Positions 21,623-32,022 of a stretch of DNA of 64,000 bases are shown here, piece by piece. The first letter of the stretch is position 1, and every line of letters begins with the position of its first letter. The stretch lies in the NCBI GenBank assembly GCA_019119935.1, contig DWWA01000020.1:114999-178998 (forward strand), written 5' to 3'. The position numbers were made by a program, and so were the translations under genes. The notes under the pieces were generated by a model. That model was given only the letters and a program-made list of their open reading frames with translations. It had not been told where the DNA came from and ran no database searches. The DNA comes from Candidatus Ruthenibacterium merdavium. Its GTDB lineage: Bacteria; Bacillota; Clostridia; Oscillospirales; Ruminococcaceae.

Positions 21623-21639
21623 TGCCTTACCTCCCTCGT

Positions 21640-21840
21640 TTATTCTGCGTCTTTCAGCTCATTGGCACGCATGATGGTTTTCACGCGGGCAATGTCTTTC
21701 TTGACGGCCTCGATACGCATGGGGTTATCGAGCTGATTGATGGCGTGCTGGAAACGAAGGTTGAAAAGCTCTTCTTTCAGATCTGCCAGCTTTTTGCTCA
21801 GCTCAGCGGCGCTCATCTTGCGCAGTTCTGCTGCTTTCAT
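21640..21840 (-). CDS. rpmC: 50S ribosomal protein L29
   Basis: 66 aa; [26 protein letters not shown]. Confidence 0.96.
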   Translation of the reverse strand: MKAAELRKMSAAELSKKLADLKEELFNLRFQHAINQLDNPMRIEAVKKDIARVKTIMRANELKDAE

Positions 21841-21842
21841 GC

Positions 21843-22262
21843 TTATTCAACCTCCTCATCGCGTTTCACAAACTTGCACTTAACAGGCAGTTTGTGCATT
21901 GCAAGGCGCAGCGCCTCGCGTGCAATTTCTTCGTTGACGTCGGCCAGCTCAAAGAGCACACGGCCCGGCTTTACAACGGCAACCCAGTACTCGGGGCTTC
22001 CCTTACCGGAACCCATTCGAGTCTCAGCGGGTTTTTCAGTAACAGGCTTGTCGGGGAAGATCTTAATCCAGACCTTACCGCCACGCTTGATATAATGTGT
22101 CATCGCGATACGAGCCGCCTCAATCTGATTGGAAGTAATCCAGGACGGCTCCAGGGCAACAAGGCCAAACTCGCCCTGATTGACCACATTGCCGCGTGTG
22201 GCTTTACCCTTCATACGGCCACGCTGCACGCGACGATATTTAACGCGTTTGGGCAGTAACAT
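21843..22262 (-). CDS. rplP: 50S ribosomal protein L16
   Basis: [25 protein letters not shown]. Confidence 0.97.
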   Translation of the reverse strand: MLLPKRVKYRRVQRGRMKGKATRGNVVNQGEFGLVALEPSWITSNQIEAARIAMTHYIKRGGKVWIKIFPDKPVTEKPAETRMGSGKGSPEYWVAVVKPGRVLFELADVNEEIAREALRLAMHKLPVKCKFVKRDEEVE

Positions 22263-22993
22263 TATTTGTTGCCTCCTTCTCTGCGGGCACGGGGAGCGCG
22301 CGGAGCGCGGGGTGCCTGCTCATCGGTGTGGTTTTTGGACTTAACGCCCTTGAGTACCTCGCCTTTGTAGATCCAAACCTTAACGCCGATCTTACCGTAG
22401 GTGGTGTCCGCCTCGGCAAAGCCGTAGTCGATGTCAGCGCGCAGAGTCTGCAGGGGGATGGTACCCTCGTGATAGTGCTCGCTGCGAGCGATGTCAGCAC
22501 CGCCCAAACGGCCGCCGACCTGAGCCTTGATGCCCTTTGCGCCCATGCGCATTGCGCGGCCCATGCACTGCTTCATAGCGCGGCGGAAAGAGATGCGGCG
22601 CTCGAGCTGACCTGCGATGTTCTCAGCAACCAGCTGTGCGTTCACGTCTGCATTGCGAACCTCAACGATGTTCACATACACATCTTTACCCAAAACTTTG
22701 GACAGCTGTGCCTGCAGCTTCTCTTTCTCAGCGCCGCCTTTGCCGATGACCATGCCGGGCTTAGCGCAGTGTACGGTTACACGCACACGGGGCTTGCCGC
22801 TCTGGCTGTCAAAGGTACGCTCGATTTCAATTTTGGGAACACCTGCTGCAAACAGCTGTTTTTTCAGCATTTTGCGGATTTTGTAATCCTCTACCAGGTT
22901 GTCGCCAAACTCACGCTTGGAGGTGAACCAGCGGCTGTCCCAATCCTTAATAACGCCCACGCGAATGCCGTGGGGATTAACTTTCTGACCCAT
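22262..22993 (-). CDS. rpsC: 30S ribosomal protein S3
   Basis: [26 protein letters not shown] extends upstream to 23125 but this is the conserved start. Confidence 0.96.
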   Translation of the reverse strand: MGQKVNPHGIRVGVIKDWDSRWFTSKREFGDNLVEDYKIRKMLKKQLFAAGVPKIEIERTFDSQSGKPRVRVTVHCAKPGMVIGKGGAEKEKLQAQLSKVLGKDVYVNIVEVRNADVNAQLVAENIAGQLERRISFRRAMKQCMGRAMRMGAKGIKAQVGGRLGGADIARSEHYHEGTIPLQTLRADIDYGFAEADTTYGKIGVKVWIYKGEVLKGVKSKNHTDEQAPRAPRAPRARREGGNK

Positions 22994-23007
22994 ACTGTGT
23001 ACCCTCC

Positions 23008-23343
23008 TTACTCTTTCTCTTTCAGAACCACCGTGATGTGGCTGGTTCTTTTCAGGATTCTGTACGCACGGCCCTGTGCACGGGGACGAACACGCTTCAG
23101 TGTGGGGCCCGGTGTCACGAAGCACTCAGCGACGTACAGGTTGTTGATATCCATGTTGTGGTTGTTTTCCGCATTAGCGGCCGCAGATTTCACCAGTTTG
23201 TAAAGGAGCTCAGAGGCGGCCTTCGGGGTGTACTGCAGAATCGCCAGCGCCTTGTCCAGCTCCTGATTGCGGATCAGATCCAGCACGATCGAAACCTTGC
23301 GGGGCGCGATGCGGGCGTATCTAAGATGTGCCCTTGCTTCCAT
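23008..23343 (-). CDS. rplV: 50S ribosomal protein L22
   Basis: [25 protein letters not shown]. Confidence 0.97.
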   Translation of the reverse strand: MEARAHLRYARIAPRKVSIVLDLIRNQELDKALAILQYTPKAASELLYKLVKSAAANAENNHNMDINNLYVAECFVTPGPTLKRVRPRAQGRAYRILKRTSHITVVLKEKE

Positions 23344-23362
23344 TTAAATCCTCTCCTATCCT

Positions 23363-23638
23363 TTATCTTCCGGTGGTCTTGCCGCCCGCATGGCCCTTGA
23401 AGGTACGGGTCGGGGCGAACTCACCCAGCTTGTGACCAACCATATCCTCTGTCACATAGACGGGCACATGTTTGCGGCCGTCATGCACGGCAAAGGTGTG
23501 ACCAACGAAGTCGGGGAAAATTGTAGAGGAGCGGCTCCAGGTTTTCAGGACACGCTTCTCGCCAGCTTCGTTCATCGCTTGCACGCGTTTGAGCAGGACC
23601 GGCTGTACATAAGGTCCTTTTTTAACACTTCTACCCAT
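23363..23638 (-). CDS. rpsS: 30S ribosomal protein S19
   Basis: [19 protein letters not shown]. Confidence 0.97.
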   Translation of the reverse strand: MGRSVKKGPYVQPVLLKRVQAMNEAGEKRVLKTWSRSSTIFPDFVGHTFAVHDGRKHVPVYVTEDMVGHKLGEFAPTRTFKGHAGGKTTGR

Positions 23639-23652
23639 TACAGCTCTCCTCC

Positions 23653-24486
23653 TTATTTGCTGTTCGCACGTTTCACGATGAACTTATCGCTACGCGCATG
23701 ATGTTTGCGGGTCTTGTAACCCATAGCGGGCTTGCCCCACGGAGTAACAGGGCCGGGACGGCCAACGGGGCTCTTGCCCTCACCACCGCCGTGCGGGTGA
23801 TCGCAGGGGTTCATAACAGAACCGCGAACGGTGGGACGCCAACCCATGTGGCGTTTGCGGCCGGCTTTACCGATGTTCACGTTCTCGTGGTCGATGTTGC
23901 CAACCTGGCCGATGGTTGCAATGCAGTTCACCGGCACGTTGCGCATCTCACCGGACGGCAGACGAACGAGTGCATATTTGCCCTCTTTTGCCATCAGCTG
24001 TGCCATATTGCCGGCAGAGCGCACCAACTGAGCACCCTTGCCGGGATACAGCTCGATGTTGTGGATAATAGTACCAACGGGGATGTTGGCGAAGGGCAGG
24101 CAGTTGCCCGGCTTGATGTCAGCGCCGGCGCCGCTCACAACGGTGTCGCCTACCTTCAAACCTTCCGGAGCGAGGATGTAGCGCTTCTCGCCGTCCTCAT
24201 ACTGCACCAGAGCGATATGAGCGGAACGGTTGGGATCGTACTCGAGGGTTTTCACCACTGCGGGCATATCCACTTTATCACGCTTGAAGTCAATCACACG
24301 ATATTTCGTGCGGTTTCCGCCGCCGTGATGACGAACGGTGATGCGGCCGGTATTGTTGCGGCCGGCAGCCTTTTTCATCGGCTCAAGCAGGCTGCGTTCA
24401 GGAGCAACCTTAGACAAACCGGAGTAGTCGGTCACGGTCATGCCGCGGCGACCCGGCGTAGTCGGTTTAAACTTTTTGATAGCCAT
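23653..24486 (-). CDS. rplB: 50S ribosomal protein L2
   Basis: 277 aa; [23 protein letters not shown]. Confidence 0.97.
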   Translation of the reverse strand: MAIKKFKPTTPGRRGMTVTDYSGLSKVAPERSLLEPMKKAAGRNNTGRITVRHHGGGNRTKYRVIDFKRDKVDMPAVVKTLEYDPNRSAHIALVQYEDGEKRYILAPEGLKVGDTVVSGAGADIKPGNCLPFANIPVGTIIHNIELYPGKGAQLVRSAGNMAQLMAKEGKYALVRLPSGEMRNVPVNCIATIGQVGNIDHENVNIGKAGRKRHMGWRPTVRGSVMNPCDHPHGGGEGKSPVGRPGPVTPWGKPAMGYKTRKHHARSDKFIVKRANSK

Positions 24487-24595
24487 TGTCGTACTCTCTT
24501 TCTCTTATGATGTTATCGGGGTCATATCCCCATAGCCGAACCCTGCTCGGGTTCTTTGTGCGCGCGTTCGGCGCGCCGATCTCAAAAAGGAGATC

Positions 24596-24892
24596 TTATA
24601 CCATGGACTCGAAGAATTCGATGCCCTTGGAGCCTTCTTTCAGGGTAACGATGGCTTTCTTGCCGCTGGCAGTGTAACCGCCGTGCATACCCTGGCGGCG
24701 ATAACGGCCGCGAACGTGGATGGTGTTCACCTTTGCCACCTTAACGCCGAACAGCTCTTCCACTGCGCGGGCGATATCCACTTTTGTTGCCTCTTTGGCA
24801 ACCTTGAAGGTGTATTTTTTCATCTGGATGCCGGCCATGGAAGCCTCGGTGATCACCGGAGCCAGCACGATGTTCTGAGCAGGAGTTTTCAT
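24596..24892 (-). CDS. rplW: 50S ribosomal protein L23
   Basis: IVLAPVITEASMAGIQMKKYTFKVAKEATKVDI. Confidence 0.96.
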   Translation of the reverse strand: MKTPAQNIVLAPVITEASMAGIQMKKYTFKVAKEATKVDIARAVEELFGVKVAKVNTIHVRGRYRRQGMHGGYTASGKKAIVTLKEGSKGIEFFESMV

Positions 24893-25512
24893 TATGCAAA
24901 TACCTCCTCAAGTTTCTTCGCAGCATCCACGCTGATCACGAATTTGCCGCCGTTGAGCACTTCATAAGTGTTCACGCAGTCAGCAGTCGTGGTCTTCACG
25001 CCGGGAATGTTGGCAGCGCTCTTTACAAGCTTTGCGTCCACAGCGGGGGTTACGATCAAAGCTTTCTTCGTAACGCCGACAGCCTTCAGCATGTTTGCGA
25101 TGGTCTTTGTTTTGTACTCGGTTGCCTCAATCTTGTCCAGCACGATCATCTCGCCGCTCTGTGCCTTGCTGCTCAAAGCAGACAGAACTGCCAGGCGTTT
25201 CACCTTTTTGTTCAGGCGATAGCTGTAATCGCGGGGCTTGGGGCCAAGTGCGACACCGCCGTGTGTCCACTGCGGGCTGCGGGTAGAACCCTGACGAGCA
25301 CGACCGGTGCCCTTTTGACGCCAGGGTTTGCGGCCGCCGCCGGAAACCTCACTGCGGGTTTTGGTGCTCTGCGTACCCTGACGCTGATTGGCCAGGAAAT
25401 TCACAACAGCAGCGTGCATTACTTTTTCGTTCGGGGTCAGGCCGAACACGGCGTCGGAAAGCTCAATATCGGAAACCTTCTTGCCGTTCATATCCAAAAC
25501 GTCAAATTTCAT
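24892..25512 (-). CDS. rplD: 50S ribosomal protein L4
   Basis: MKFDVLDMNGKKVSDIEL; KPWRQKGTGRARQGSTRSPQW. Confidence 0.96.
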   Translation of the reverse strand: MKFDVLDMNGKKVSDIELSDAVFGLTPNEKVMHAAVVNFLANQRQGTQSTKTRSEVSGGGRKPWRQKGTGRARQGSTRSPQWTHGGVALGPKPRDYSYRLNKKVKRLAVLSALSSKAQSGEMIVLDKIEATEYKTKTIANMLKAVGVTKKALIVTPAVDAKLVKSAANIPGVKTTTADCVNTYEVLNGGKFVISVDAAKKLEEVFA

Positions 25513-25526
25513 GTTGCTTTCCCTCC

Positions 25527-26159
25527 TTACGCCTTCACACTGTCGCGGATGCAAACCACGGAACCTTTGGGGCCGGGGATTGCGCCCTTAATAGCGATCA
25601 GATTGTTCTCAGCGTCCACTTTGACAACTTTCAGGTTCTGTACTGTGACGCGCTCTGCACCGAGGTGACCGGGCAGCTTTTTGCCCTTGAACACGCGGGA
25701 CGGCGTCGAGCAGGAACCCATAGAACCGGCATGACGTGCCACAGGGCCGGTACCGTGGCTCTCGCGAAGGCGATGGCCGTTCCAGCGCTTGATTGTGCCG
25801 GCATAGCCCTTACCTTTGCTGGTGCCCACAACGTCGATGTGGTCACCGGCTGCGAAGACGTCGGCTTTCAGGATGTCGCCGATGTTCATGCCGCTGATGT
25901 CGTCCAAACGGAACTCGCGCAGCGTTTTCTTCGGAGCAACGTCAGCCTTGTCGAAGTGACCCTTCGCAGGCTTTGTCACCTTCTTGGCGGAAATATCGCC
26001 GAAGCCGAGCTGAACAGCAACGTAGCCGTCGCTTTCCACGGTCTTTTTCTGCACCACAGTGCACGGACCGGCCTCAACTACAGTAACGGGAACCACTTTG
26101 CCGTTCTCGTCAAAAATCTGCGTCATACCGATCTTTTTGCCGATAATACCTTTTTGCAT
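25527..26159 (-). CDS. rplC: 50S ribosomal protein L3
   Basis: [37 protein letters not shown]. Confidence 0.97.
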   Translation of the reverse strand: MQKGIIGKKIGMTQIFDENGKVVPVTVVEAGPCTVVQKKTVESDGYVAVQLGFGDISAKKVTKPAKGHFDKADVAPKKTLREFRLDDISGMNIGDILKADVFAAGDHIDVVGTSKGKGYAGTIKRWNGHRLRESHGTGPVARHAGSMGSCSTPSRVFKGKKLPGHLGAERVTVQNLKVVKVDAENNLIAIKGAIPGPKGSVVCIRDSVKA

Positions 26160-26273
26160 TTTGTTTTGCCTCCTAACAGGTTATTGGTTGATGGGTAACG
26201 GCCACCAACATGACCTCTCCTCCGGAGAGTCGGCAATCGAAGCCTTTTGCAAACTTACAATATAATGTAACGA

Positions 26274-26585
26274 TTACAGCTTGATTTCGATTTCCACACC
26301 GGCGGGGAGCTGAAGACTCGTCAGAGCCTCTACCGTCTTATTGGACGGTTTCAGGATGTCGATCAGACGTTTGTGTGTGCGCATTTCAAACTGCTCACGG
26401 CTGTCTTTGTCCTTGTGTACAGCGCGCAGGATGGTTACCACCTCTTTGTCGGTGGGCAGAGGAATCGGGCCGGACACACGAGCGCCTGTGCGCTTTGCCG
26501 TTTCCACGATTTTCTCCGCAGCGCTGTCGATCAGCGTAGCATCGTAGCTTTTCAAACGAATTCTGATTTTCTCCTTGACTGCCAT
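26274..26585 (-). CDS. rpsJ: 30S ribosomal protein S10
   Basis: [45 protein letters not shown]. Confidence 0.97.
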   Translation of the reverse strand: MAVKEKIRIRLKSYDATLIDSAAEKIVETAKRTGARVSGPIPLPTDKEVVTILRAVHKDKDSREQFEMRTHKRLIDILKPSNKTVEALTSLQLPAGVEIEIKL

Positions 26586-26907
26586 TTGTTTCGCCTCCTT
26601 AAATTTTGCCCTGGGGCGTCGCAATAAACACTGAACACTGGGCCGGGTGTTTCACGCCTTTGCAACAGAAAAACCGGTGAACCGACACGCAGTTCTCCCC
26701 GGACACACTCCATCACAAAGTACACGAACATTGGTTCAGCAAGACAAGTCATTGCAGAACATATCCCTTTGCATTCAGTATTTCTTCGCCCGGTTCTTGA
26801 TCGGACATACTCGGCGGAAAAACCGGCACAATTGCCGCAACCTCCCGCGTCATCGCATATCATGGCCCGCGCGGACTTGCCGTGCAAGCCATTCGCAGCC
26901 AAGAAGT

Positions 26908-26936
26908 ATTTTATCATACCTTTTTGCATTTTGCAA
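26908..26936 (-). promoter_or_regulatory. Sigma-A promoter of the S10-spc-alpha operon
   Basis: TTGCAA-N17-TAAAAT on minus strand, about 320 nt upstream of rpsJ. Confidence 0.65.
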
Positions 26937-27024
26937 GTGTTTTTCGGAAAAATTCCGATTTTTTTACAGAAAGTTTGTGCAGGGCGTAGATTTTGCGCCC
27001 TGCACGGTTTTTCATCGCGTTCCT

Positions 27025-28797
27025 TTACTTTCTCAGTGCCTTTTCCAGCGCGGCATCCGGCGTCACATAGGCCGTTTCGTAGGGGTCATACAGCACCATG
27101 CCGGGCTTTGCGCCGTTTGCCTTCCACACATGCTTTACAAAGGTGTAGTCTACTGCTACCTTTACCGCACCCATATCGGCGGAATACACGCTGGAGTGCA
27201 GCGCCGCCAAGCTCGCCGCTTCCTCTTTCGTTTTGTTCGGAATATCTTCCCCGTACGATAAAACGACAACGTGGCTTCCGGGTGCTTTTTGCACATGAAA
27301 CCACAAGTCTTTTCCGCGCGCCGTTTTCAGTGTCAAACGGTCGTTCTGGGCGTTGTTCCTTCCCACTAAAATCTCAAAGCCATCGCTGGAGCGATAGCGC
27401 AAAAAGTCAGCCGGCTTTTGCTTTTTGTCTTTGAGCTTAAAGTATTTCAAGTAGCCCTGTGATTTCAGCTCCATGCGAATTTCGTTCAAAGCCGCCTCTC
27501 CGGTTGCCGTTTCCACCTCATAGCACACTGTTTCCAAATATGCCGCTTCTGCGTCGCTTTCTTCAATCAGCTTCGTTAGCAGCCGCGCCGCCGTCTGCTT
27601 CTTTTTATACTCTTTAAAATACTTCTGTGCATTTGCGCTGGGCGAAAGGCGCACGTCCAGCGGAATGGTCACAGGCTCACCCGTGTAGTAATTGGTGAGC
27701 GTCACCTCTTTTGCGCCGCGTTCCACCCCCCAAAGGTTGGCGCTTAAAATCTCACCGTAAATGCGCAGTTGCTCCGAGGACGCACTTTCCGCCTGTTCCT
27801 CGCGGCGCGCCGCCGCCTTGCGCACAGCGCGCTCATGCAGGTTCTTCACCGTTTTTGCCAGCTCTTTTGATTTTTGCTTGAGGCGCTCCACCTGGTCTTT
27901 TTTCGCATAGTACCCCTCTAGCAATTCCGAATAAGTGGGATAGCTGACAAGCTCCGCGCCTTCGTACTGCGTCAGCGGCAAAAAACTGAACTCTACGGGC
28001 TGCCCCTGCACCAAAACCATGGTGGGAACACCGCCGCTTCGATAGGCTTCCTGCACCTGCTCGAGTGCTTCCAAAAGACTTTTCTTTTGTGCCTCGGTCA
28101 TGCTGTCGGCCACAACCTCCTCAGCCCCAAACGCGCGGTAAGCCGCTTCCCGGCACACGACAGGACCGACGCCGCCCGTCAGCTTCCCGAGCGCCGAACC
28201 CACGGGCAAATCTTTTTGCACGAGTGCCGCCAACAGCCCCATCGGGTTTGTATTTAAAAAAGAGGTGCGCTCCGGTTTGGGTGGCAGCGTGTAGCGCAGG
28301 CCGGGCAAGAGCTGGCGAATTTCGGAGTCCTCAAAATCCACTCGCTTGAGCGCGTCAATGATTTTCCCTTCCTGCTCCGGGAACGCCTGATTTTCCTTTT
28401 GCACCAAAACAAGATTGGAATACCGCCCCATCAGCTCTGCGGCAATCGTGTTCACCACAGTATCGCCCATTTCGCTGGTGCATTGAAAATCGAAGAACAT
28501 AATGCGCTCTTCCTCAATCGTGCGCACCGCCAGCAAGCGCCCGCCCGTATAGTGCTTGCGCAAAAGCATGCAGAACGACGGCGGCACCGCCGGGTTTTCA
28601 AACACCTCCTGCGTCAAGCAAGCGCGCGCCGAACCGGAACGCGCAGAGAGCAGCAGCTTATAAGCCGCCGTGCGGCTGCGCAGGTTCAGCACAATTTCAT
28701 CGCGTGTCGGTTCAAAAATTTTATCAATACGGGCATCTACTAATTGACTTTCCAGCTCTTTTGCCGTCAAAGCCAAGGTTGCCGCGTCCAAAGCCAT
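27025..28797 (-). CDS. rqcH: NFACT/Rqc2-family RqcH (fibronectin-binding FbpA homologue)
   Basis: 590 aa; MALDAATLALTAKELESQLVDARIDKIFEPTRDEIVL; C-terminal GRNNAQNDRLTLKTARGKDLWFHVQKAPGSHVVV. Confidence 0.93.
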   Translation of the reverse strand: MALDAATLALTAKELESQLVDARIDKIFEPTRDEIVLNLRSRTAAYKLLLSARSGSARACLTQEVFENPAVPPSFCMLLRKHYTGGRLLAVRTIEEERIMFFDFQCTSEMGDTVVNTIAAELMGRYSNLVLVQKENQAFPEQEGKIIDALKRVDFEDSEIRQLLPGLRYTLPPKPERTSFLNTNPMGLLAALVQKDLPVGSALGKLTGGVGPVVCREAAYRAFGAEEVVADSMTEAQKKSLLEALEQVQEAYRSGGVPTMVLVQGQPVEFSFLPLTQYEGAELVSYPTYSELLEGYYAKKDQVERLKQKSKELAKTVKNLHERAVRKAAARREEQAESASSEQLRIYGEILSANLWGVERGAKEVTLTNYYTGEPVTIPLDVRLSPSANAQKYFKEYKKKQTAARLLTKLIEESDAEAAYLETVCYEVETATGEAALNEIRMELKSQGYLKYFKLKDKKQKPADFLRYRSSDGFEILVGRNNAQNDRLTLKTARGKDLWFHVQKAPGSHVVVLSYGEDIPNKTKEEAASLAALHSSVYSADMGAVKVAVDYTFVKHVWKANGAKPGMVLYDPYETAYVTPDAALEKALRK

Positions 28798-28824
28798 ATT
28801 GTTCCCTCATTTCATCCGAGTCTT

Positions 28825-29592
28825 TCAAGGGCGGGGAATGCTTTCTGCAAACAGGCAAAAGGGGCTGTTTCTCTCAGCCTTCTCCACCTTGAGCTGCGAA
28901 AACCAGCCACGCAGCTTTTCTGCCATCACCGCAACAACGGGATATTCTGTTTCGCAATGGCCCGCCGCAGCCAAAGCAAGGCCCATTTGCTGTGCGTCGA
29001 GTGCTTCGTGATGGCTGGCTTCTCCTGTCAGCAAGCAGTCACAGCCCGCAGCGGCAGCCTCGCGGAAAAAGTCGCCCCCCGCGCCGGACACCACCGCAAT
29101 ACGTTTTACGATTTTCTCTGCACATGTGTACTGCACAGACGCGCCCAGGCATTGCCCTGCCTTAGCGGCAAATTCCGCCATTTTCATTTCCTGCGGCAAA
29201 ACCCCGGTGTATAAAAAGCCATCCGCACAGCTGATATCCGATAACCCTACACACTCTGCCAAGGTATGAGATACACCGTTTTCCGCCTTATCCAAATTCG
29301 TGTGCGCACAAACGGCGCTGATGCCTTCGCGCGCCAAACGCACAAACACATCCTGCTCGGACAAACATTTGACAGGTTTGAAAATCACGGGATGATGCGC
29401 AAAAATCACGTTGCAGCCGTGCGCTTTGGCCTCATCAATCACCTCGTGAGTAATATCCAGCGCACACAAAACACCCGTCACCGTCTGCCCCATATTGACG
29501 ATAACGCCGCAGTTATCCCAAGGCTCGGCAGTATCCCACGGTGCCCATTCATTGATTTTTTCCGCAATTTCCTGTACCGTCACTGTCTGCAT
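28825..29592 (-). CDS. Nif3-like dinuclear metal-centre hexameric protein
   Basis: TVQEIAEKINEWAPWDTAEPWDNCGVIVN...HHPVIFKPVKCL. Confidence 0.9.
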   Translation of the reverse strand: MQTVTVQEIAEKINEWAPWDTAEPWDNCGVIVNMGQTVTGVLCALDITHEVIDEAKAHGCNVIFAHHPVIFKPVKCLSEQDVFVRLAREGISAVCAHTNLDKAENGVSHTLAECVGLSDISCADGFLYTGVLPQEMKMAEFAAKAGQCLGASVQYTCAEKIVKRIAVVSGAGGDFFREAAAAGCDCLLTGEASHHEALDAQQMGLALAAAGHCETEYPVVAVMAEKLRGWFSQLKVEKAERNSPFCLFAESIPRP

Positions 29593-30284
29593 TGCTGAGC
29601 CTCCTGTCTGATTTGCTGTGCGAGCGCTAAAAACGTCGGCCGCTGCTCCATCGAAACGCCGCGCGCGTATTTTTCGCACAAATGCGCCACATGTTCCAAA
29701 TAAATTGCCGCCTCCGGCGTTTGTTTCTGCGCCGCCTTTCCTCTGGCGCGCTCCAAAAGACCGGGGTTCCGGCACACGCCTGTGTACTCCGCCGCCATCA
29801 CGGTATAGCACTTTCCCGCCGCTACACAGGGCATTTCCTCTAAAAGCTCAAAGCCGCTTTCCGCCAAAAAGCCGCGCAGAACACTGTGCTTTGTGGCAGG
29901 AACAAAGACAAAGCGCGTCCCGCTTTGCCAAAACTGCGGCGCCGCTTGCAAAATCATGCAAATGGTCACACCGGACATTCCGGCAATCACGATGCTGTCC
30001 GCCTCACCGGGCGTGAGCACCGATAAACCGTCCCCCAGCCGCAGCTGCGCCAAATGCAGCACCCCGGCACGCTCCAGCGTTTGGCGCGCACGCTCTAAGG
30101 GCGCCGCCTTCACGTCACACGCAATCACACCTTTGCAAGTGCCGCTCGCAGCTAAGTAAGCGCAGAGCTTTCCGTGGTCACAGCCGATATCAGCACAAAC
30201 GCCGCCGCGTCGAACATACGACGCGGCGGCGGACAGGCGTGCATCCAGCACAGGAGCGGTCATTTCTGCCCCTTGTGCACTCAT
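29580..30284 (-). CDS. trmK: tRNA (adenine(22)-N(1))-methyltransferase TrmK
   Basis: LDARLSAAASYVRRGGVCADIGCDHGKLCAYLAASG; VIAGMSGVTICMIL. Confidence 0.88.
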   Translation of the reverse strand: MSAQGAEMTAPVLDARLSAAASYVRRGGVCADIGCDHGKLCAYLAASGTCKGVIACDVKAAPLERARQTLERAGVLHLAQLRLGDGLSVLTPGEADSIVIAGMSGVTICMILQAAPQFWQSGTRFVFVPATKHSVLRGFLAESGFELLEEMPCVAAGKCYTVMAAEYTGVCRNPGLLERARGKAAQKQTPEAAIYLEHVAHLCEKYARGVSMEQRPTFLALAQQIRQEAQQCRQ

Positions 30285-30481
30285 TTTGCCGCCAATTCGT
30301 TCAGCTTATTCAGCAAAACCTCAGGGTCGTTGCCGTGTACCAGGCAAGCCTGCTCAATCGTTTCGCTGCGTGCCGAGGGGCATCCCAAGCAGTGCATGCC
30401 GATTTCCAAAAAAAGCGGTGCCGCCTCCGGGCAATGATCCAAAACCTCACCGATAATCGTATCTTTTGTAAATGTCATCAT
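30281..30481 (-). CDS. DUF1858 domain protein
   Basis: 66 aa; MTFTKDTIIGEVLDHCPEAAPLFLEIGMHCLGCPSARSETIEQAC. Confidence 0.88.
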   Translation of the reverse strand: MMTFTKDTIIGEVLDHCPEAAPLFLEIGMHCLGCPSARSETIEQACLVHGNDPEVLLNKLNELAAK

Positions 30482-30576
30482 AAAACCTCCATTGAGAAGT
30501 GATATTTACACTAAAAATGTATTGTTTTCTTATTTTACCCTATCTTTGCTAAAATAGCAAGAATTTTTGTTAAAAC

Positions 30577-31047
30577 TCATTGTGCGCGCATTAAAGCGTT
30601 TTGCATATAAGCATCTGCCTCCTCAATCAGAGGTGTCATCCCACTCCAGAACTCTGCTTCGCGCGTAAAGCGCGCACTGTCGATTGCCTGCCAAAAATGC
30701 TCGTACTCCTCTGCCGTTGCTCCGCTGTAAGAAAGCCGGCTTTGCACACTGTTGTAGTTTTCCTCTGTTGTATCAGTTTCCAAAATCAGTCCCTGCTGAC
30801 TTAATTCTTCCAGCTTCTGCATGTTGTAATCATCCAAAGATCCTTCTTTGGGCGGCGAAAGCAGAACCGCAACCCACACCAGCACGGAGATAACCAAAAA
30901 GACAACCCCGATGATGGTTTTCACACGGGCGCTTCTCTCCCTGCGCTCTTGAAAGGCAGCAAAATCGCCGGCTTCCATCGGCCTTTTCTTTTTTCTTGAC
31001 GACGCAATCGCAGCAATGATGACAATGACAACAATTACTTCCAACAT
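30577..31047 (-). CDS. Hypothetical membrane-anchored protein
   Basis: 156 aa with two hydrophobic segments near the N-terminus. Confidence 0.75.
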   Translation of the reverse strand: MLEVIVVIVIIAAIASSRKKKRPMEAGDFAAFQERRERSARVKTIIGVVFLVISVLVWVAVLLSPPKEGSLDDYNMQKLEELSQQGLILETDTTEENYNSVQSRLSYSGATAEEYEHFWQAIDSARFTREAEFWSGMTPLIEEADAYMQNALMRAQ

Positions 31048-31050
31048 GTG

Positions 31051-31956
31051 TTACACCTCCTCATTCAAAGGCGCAGCGAGCCCACTGCTCTGACTATCGA
31101 AGAAAACATCCTCCTGGGTGGTGTTTCCGGTCTGCCTTATCATATCGTCCAAAGTGGCTTTAATCACATCTGCCGCCGTGCTACGGATACCGTAGTCCTC
31201 ATTGCACAACGCCTCAAAGACCGTTCCGTCATCCCCGAGCATCAAAAGCATACCGCGCACCGCCTCGCGTCCGCGCTCCACATCCTCCGCTGGCACCGAG
31301 GCCGTCACGTCATCATCCGGCGTGCAAATCCTTTCCATCCTAAAGGCAAGATCCGACCCCATGTACGAAAGATCCGCCTCTCGCTGTCCGGCGATAACGG
31401 AAACAAAAAGCTGCCATTGATCAATCGTTTCGAGTACCGTGTTATCCCACTCGGCCTGCGTCACCAAATGTGCATAGGAGGCATCCCGCTTATCGTAATC
31501 ATCGAGCTGATTTTCACGGATAAATTCCATAGCACGAGCAGGCTGATTTTTATCCAGCATGTCAACAAGCTTTTCCTCATAGCGATTGGGGCGCAGCATA
31601 CTTTGCATTCCGCTGGAAGCAATTGCAGGCGCAAGGACAACGGTGAAAATCAGCGCAAGCAATCCGATCACAAACCAGCCGTTCCCGCTTTTCACACGCT
31701 TTTGCGCCGTGCCGGCGCTCGCCGGATTCCAATCATTCGGGCGAGCCGCCGCCTTGCGCACAGGAGGCTGTGCGGAACGCTTTGCCCATGTTTTTGCCGC
31801 GCTTGAAGTGCGGGGGGCAGACTGCTGCACCGCCCTTGTATTTTTCGGAACCGGGGAAAAAGAAGACGCCTCGCTTTGCTCTACCATAGAGATATCTTCG
31901 CCATACATATCTTTTAAAATATCATTTTTTCCCTCTTCAAACATGCTTCCTTTCAC
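31051..31956 (-). CDS. Hypothetical membrane protein
   Basis: 301 aa, Ala/Arg/Ser-rich cytosolic N-region then TM GWFVIGLLALIFTVVLAPAIASSGM. Confidence 0.75.
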   Translation of the reverse strand: MKGSMFEEGKNDILKDMYGEDISMVEQSEASSFSPVPKNTRAVQQSAPRTSSAAKTWAKRSAQPPVRKAAARPNDWNPASAGTAQKRVKSGNGWFVIGLLALIFTVVLAPAIASSGMQSMLRPNRYEEKLVDMLDKNQPARAMEFIRENQLDDYDKRDASYAHLVTQAEWDNTVLETIDQWQLFVSVIAGQREADLSYMGSDLAFRMERICTPDDDVTASVPAEDVERGREAVRGMLLMLGDDGTVFEALCNEDYGIRSTAADVIKATLDDMIRQTGNTTQEDVFFDSQSSGLAAPLNEEV

Positions 31957-32022
31957 TTATGTTCCCTCCTATCGTTTTTCTCCGCTGATTTTCAGACTTT
32001 ATCCGAAAATCATGATACAATC

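Noticed and set aside
26552-26929. 125-aa minus ORF upstream of and overlapping rpsJ
   Set aside because: Overlaps the rpsJ start in another frame, no recognisable domain; better explained as leader RNA.
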